NCBI RefSeq assembly: GCF_000281975.1
Contig: NZ_AKKE01000026.1
Location: 1-42,709 of the forward strand
From: Novosphingobium sp. AP12
Lineage (GTDB): Bacteria; Pseudomonadota; Alphaproteobacteria; Sphingomonadales; Sphingomonadaceae
DNA length: 42,709 nt
Direction: 5' to 3'
Below, in pieces: positions 42,184-42,709 of the stretch. Both the position numbers and the translations under genes were made by a program. How positions within the stretch are numbered: position 1 is the stretch's first letter; each line of letters begins with the position of its first letter. Below the pieces are notes generated by a model that saw only the letters and a program-made list of their open reading frames with translations, was not told the origin of the DNA and did not search any database.

Positions 42184-42709
42184 ATGCTCGGCAAACTCAG
42201 CTGGTCGGCGATCCCGTTCAACGAGCCGATCCCGCTTGTCACATCGATCGTAATCATCGTCGTGCTGGGTGGCCTTCTCGCGTGGATCACTCTGAAGCAG
42301 CAGTGGCCCTATCTATGGAAGGAATGGATCACGTCGGTCGACCATAAGCGGGTCGGGGTAATGTATTTCATTCTCGGCTTCGTCATGCTCCTGCGCGGTT
42401 TTGCCGACGCACTGATGATGCGGTCGCAACTCGCGCTCGCGCACGGTGCGAGCCAGGGCTATCTGCCGCCCGACCACTACAATCAGATCTTCTCCGCGCA
42501 CGGCGCGATCATGATCTTTTTTACCGCGATGCCACTGGTCGTCGGGCTCATGAACTTCGTCGTGCCTCTCCAGCTCGGGGTGCGCGACGTTGCCTTTCCG
42601 ACGCTGAATTCGGTCAGCTTCTGGCTGACGGCGAGCGGCGTGCTCCTGATCAACGCCAGCCTCCTGGTCGGCGAGTTCGCCCGCACCGGCTGGCTCGCCT
42701 ATCCGCCGC
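42184..42709 (+). CDS. cyoB: Cytochrome o ubiquinol oxidase subunit I, 3' part outside window
   Basis: The first 175 residues of the haem-copper oxidase subunit I are present; the frame runs off the window end. GGAGAG precedes the ATG. Starting [17 protein letters not shown], it continues with [20 protein letters not shown] and [13 protein letters not shown]71, D75 and H98 occur at the same numbers as the ubiquinol-site residues of E. coli CyoB, and H106 (FSAHGAIM) is the expected low-spin haem ligand. cyoC and cyoD are expected downstream, out of view. Confidence 0.96.
   Translation, partial: MLGKLSWSAIPFNEPIPLVTSIVIIVVLGGLLAWITLKQQWPYLWKEWITSVDHKRVGVMYFILGFVMLLRGFADALMMRSQLALAHGASQGYLPPDHYNQIFSAHGAIMIFFTAMPLVVGLMNFVVPLQLGVRDVAFPTLNSVSFWLTASGVLLINASLLVGEFARTGWLAYPP

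Noticed and set aside
1..42709. CRISPR arrays, tRNA or rRNA genes, intact insertion sequences, integrases
   Set aside because: Scanned by eye; no regularly spaced direct repeats, no cloverleaf-like sequences and no transposase or integrase motifs were found.

Overview
The window is GC-rich chromosome- or megaplasmid-like DNA from an alphaproteobacterium, most likely a sphingomonad. This is inferred from the gene repertoire: a TonB-dependent receptor with an STN domain beside FecI/FecR, HisKA_2 kinases, FixJ-type regulators, a DUF2490 outer-membrane-type protein, a DUF736 relic, and a protein tail carrying the SFPASDPPS motif. No rRNA, tRNA, CRISPR array, intact insertion sequence or integrase was seen.

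Layout. (1) 1-5172: a three-gene signalling run on the + strand whose genes overlap by 4 and 11 bases: the C-terminal part of a very large ATPase/GAF/HisKA_2 kinase, a kinase with an N-terminal receiver, and a FixJ-type regulator. (2) 5173-8065: a scarred stretch with a frameshifted DUF736 relic, one intact VOC gene and about 900 bases without a credible gene. (3) 8066-15189: an MscS channel fused to a cyclic-nucleotide-binding domain, a beta-propeller sensor kinase with its NarL-type partner on the - strand, a small DoxX-like membrane protein, and a winged-helix regulator. (4) 15328-18922: an Old Yellow Enzyme with an odd tail and a large-subunit catalase. (5) 19252-24593: FecI sigma factor, FecR anti-sigma factor, a decayed NarL regulator, and a convergent TonB receptor. 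(6) 24902-27150: an MFS transporter followed by a wrecked glycine-betaine-type binding protein. (7) 27339-33634: aldo/keto reductase, SRPBCC protein, formate dehydrogenase, a second Old Yellow Enzyme, Dps, a lipoprotein sugar (sorbosone-type) dehydrogenase and an exported ABM-domain protein, all on the + strand, closed by a rho-independent terminator. (8) 33697-39204 on the - strand: DUF2490 protein, a PaoABC-type molybdenum aldehyde oxidoreductase and a Tat-exported VOC protein. (9) 39612-42709: a shortened winged-helix/ATPase regulator, then cyoA and the start of cyoB.

How the parts may work together (inference). Regions 4, 7 and 8 are rich in enzymes that remove reactive carbonyls, electrophilic alkenes and peroxide: two Old Yellow Enzymes, an aldo/keto reductase, two VOC proteins, an aldehyde oxidoreductase, catalase and Dps. 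The formate dehydrogenase lacks the aspartate that normally restricts this family to NAD+, so it may supply NADPH to the neighbouring reductases. The Pao complex, the sorbosone-type dehydrogenase, the ABM protein and one VOC protein carry export signals, suggesting a second, envelope-located layer. The most interesting candidate system is this pairing of a cytoplasmic formate-driven reductase module with an exported aldehyde-handling module. Each family is known; the grouping is what merits testing.
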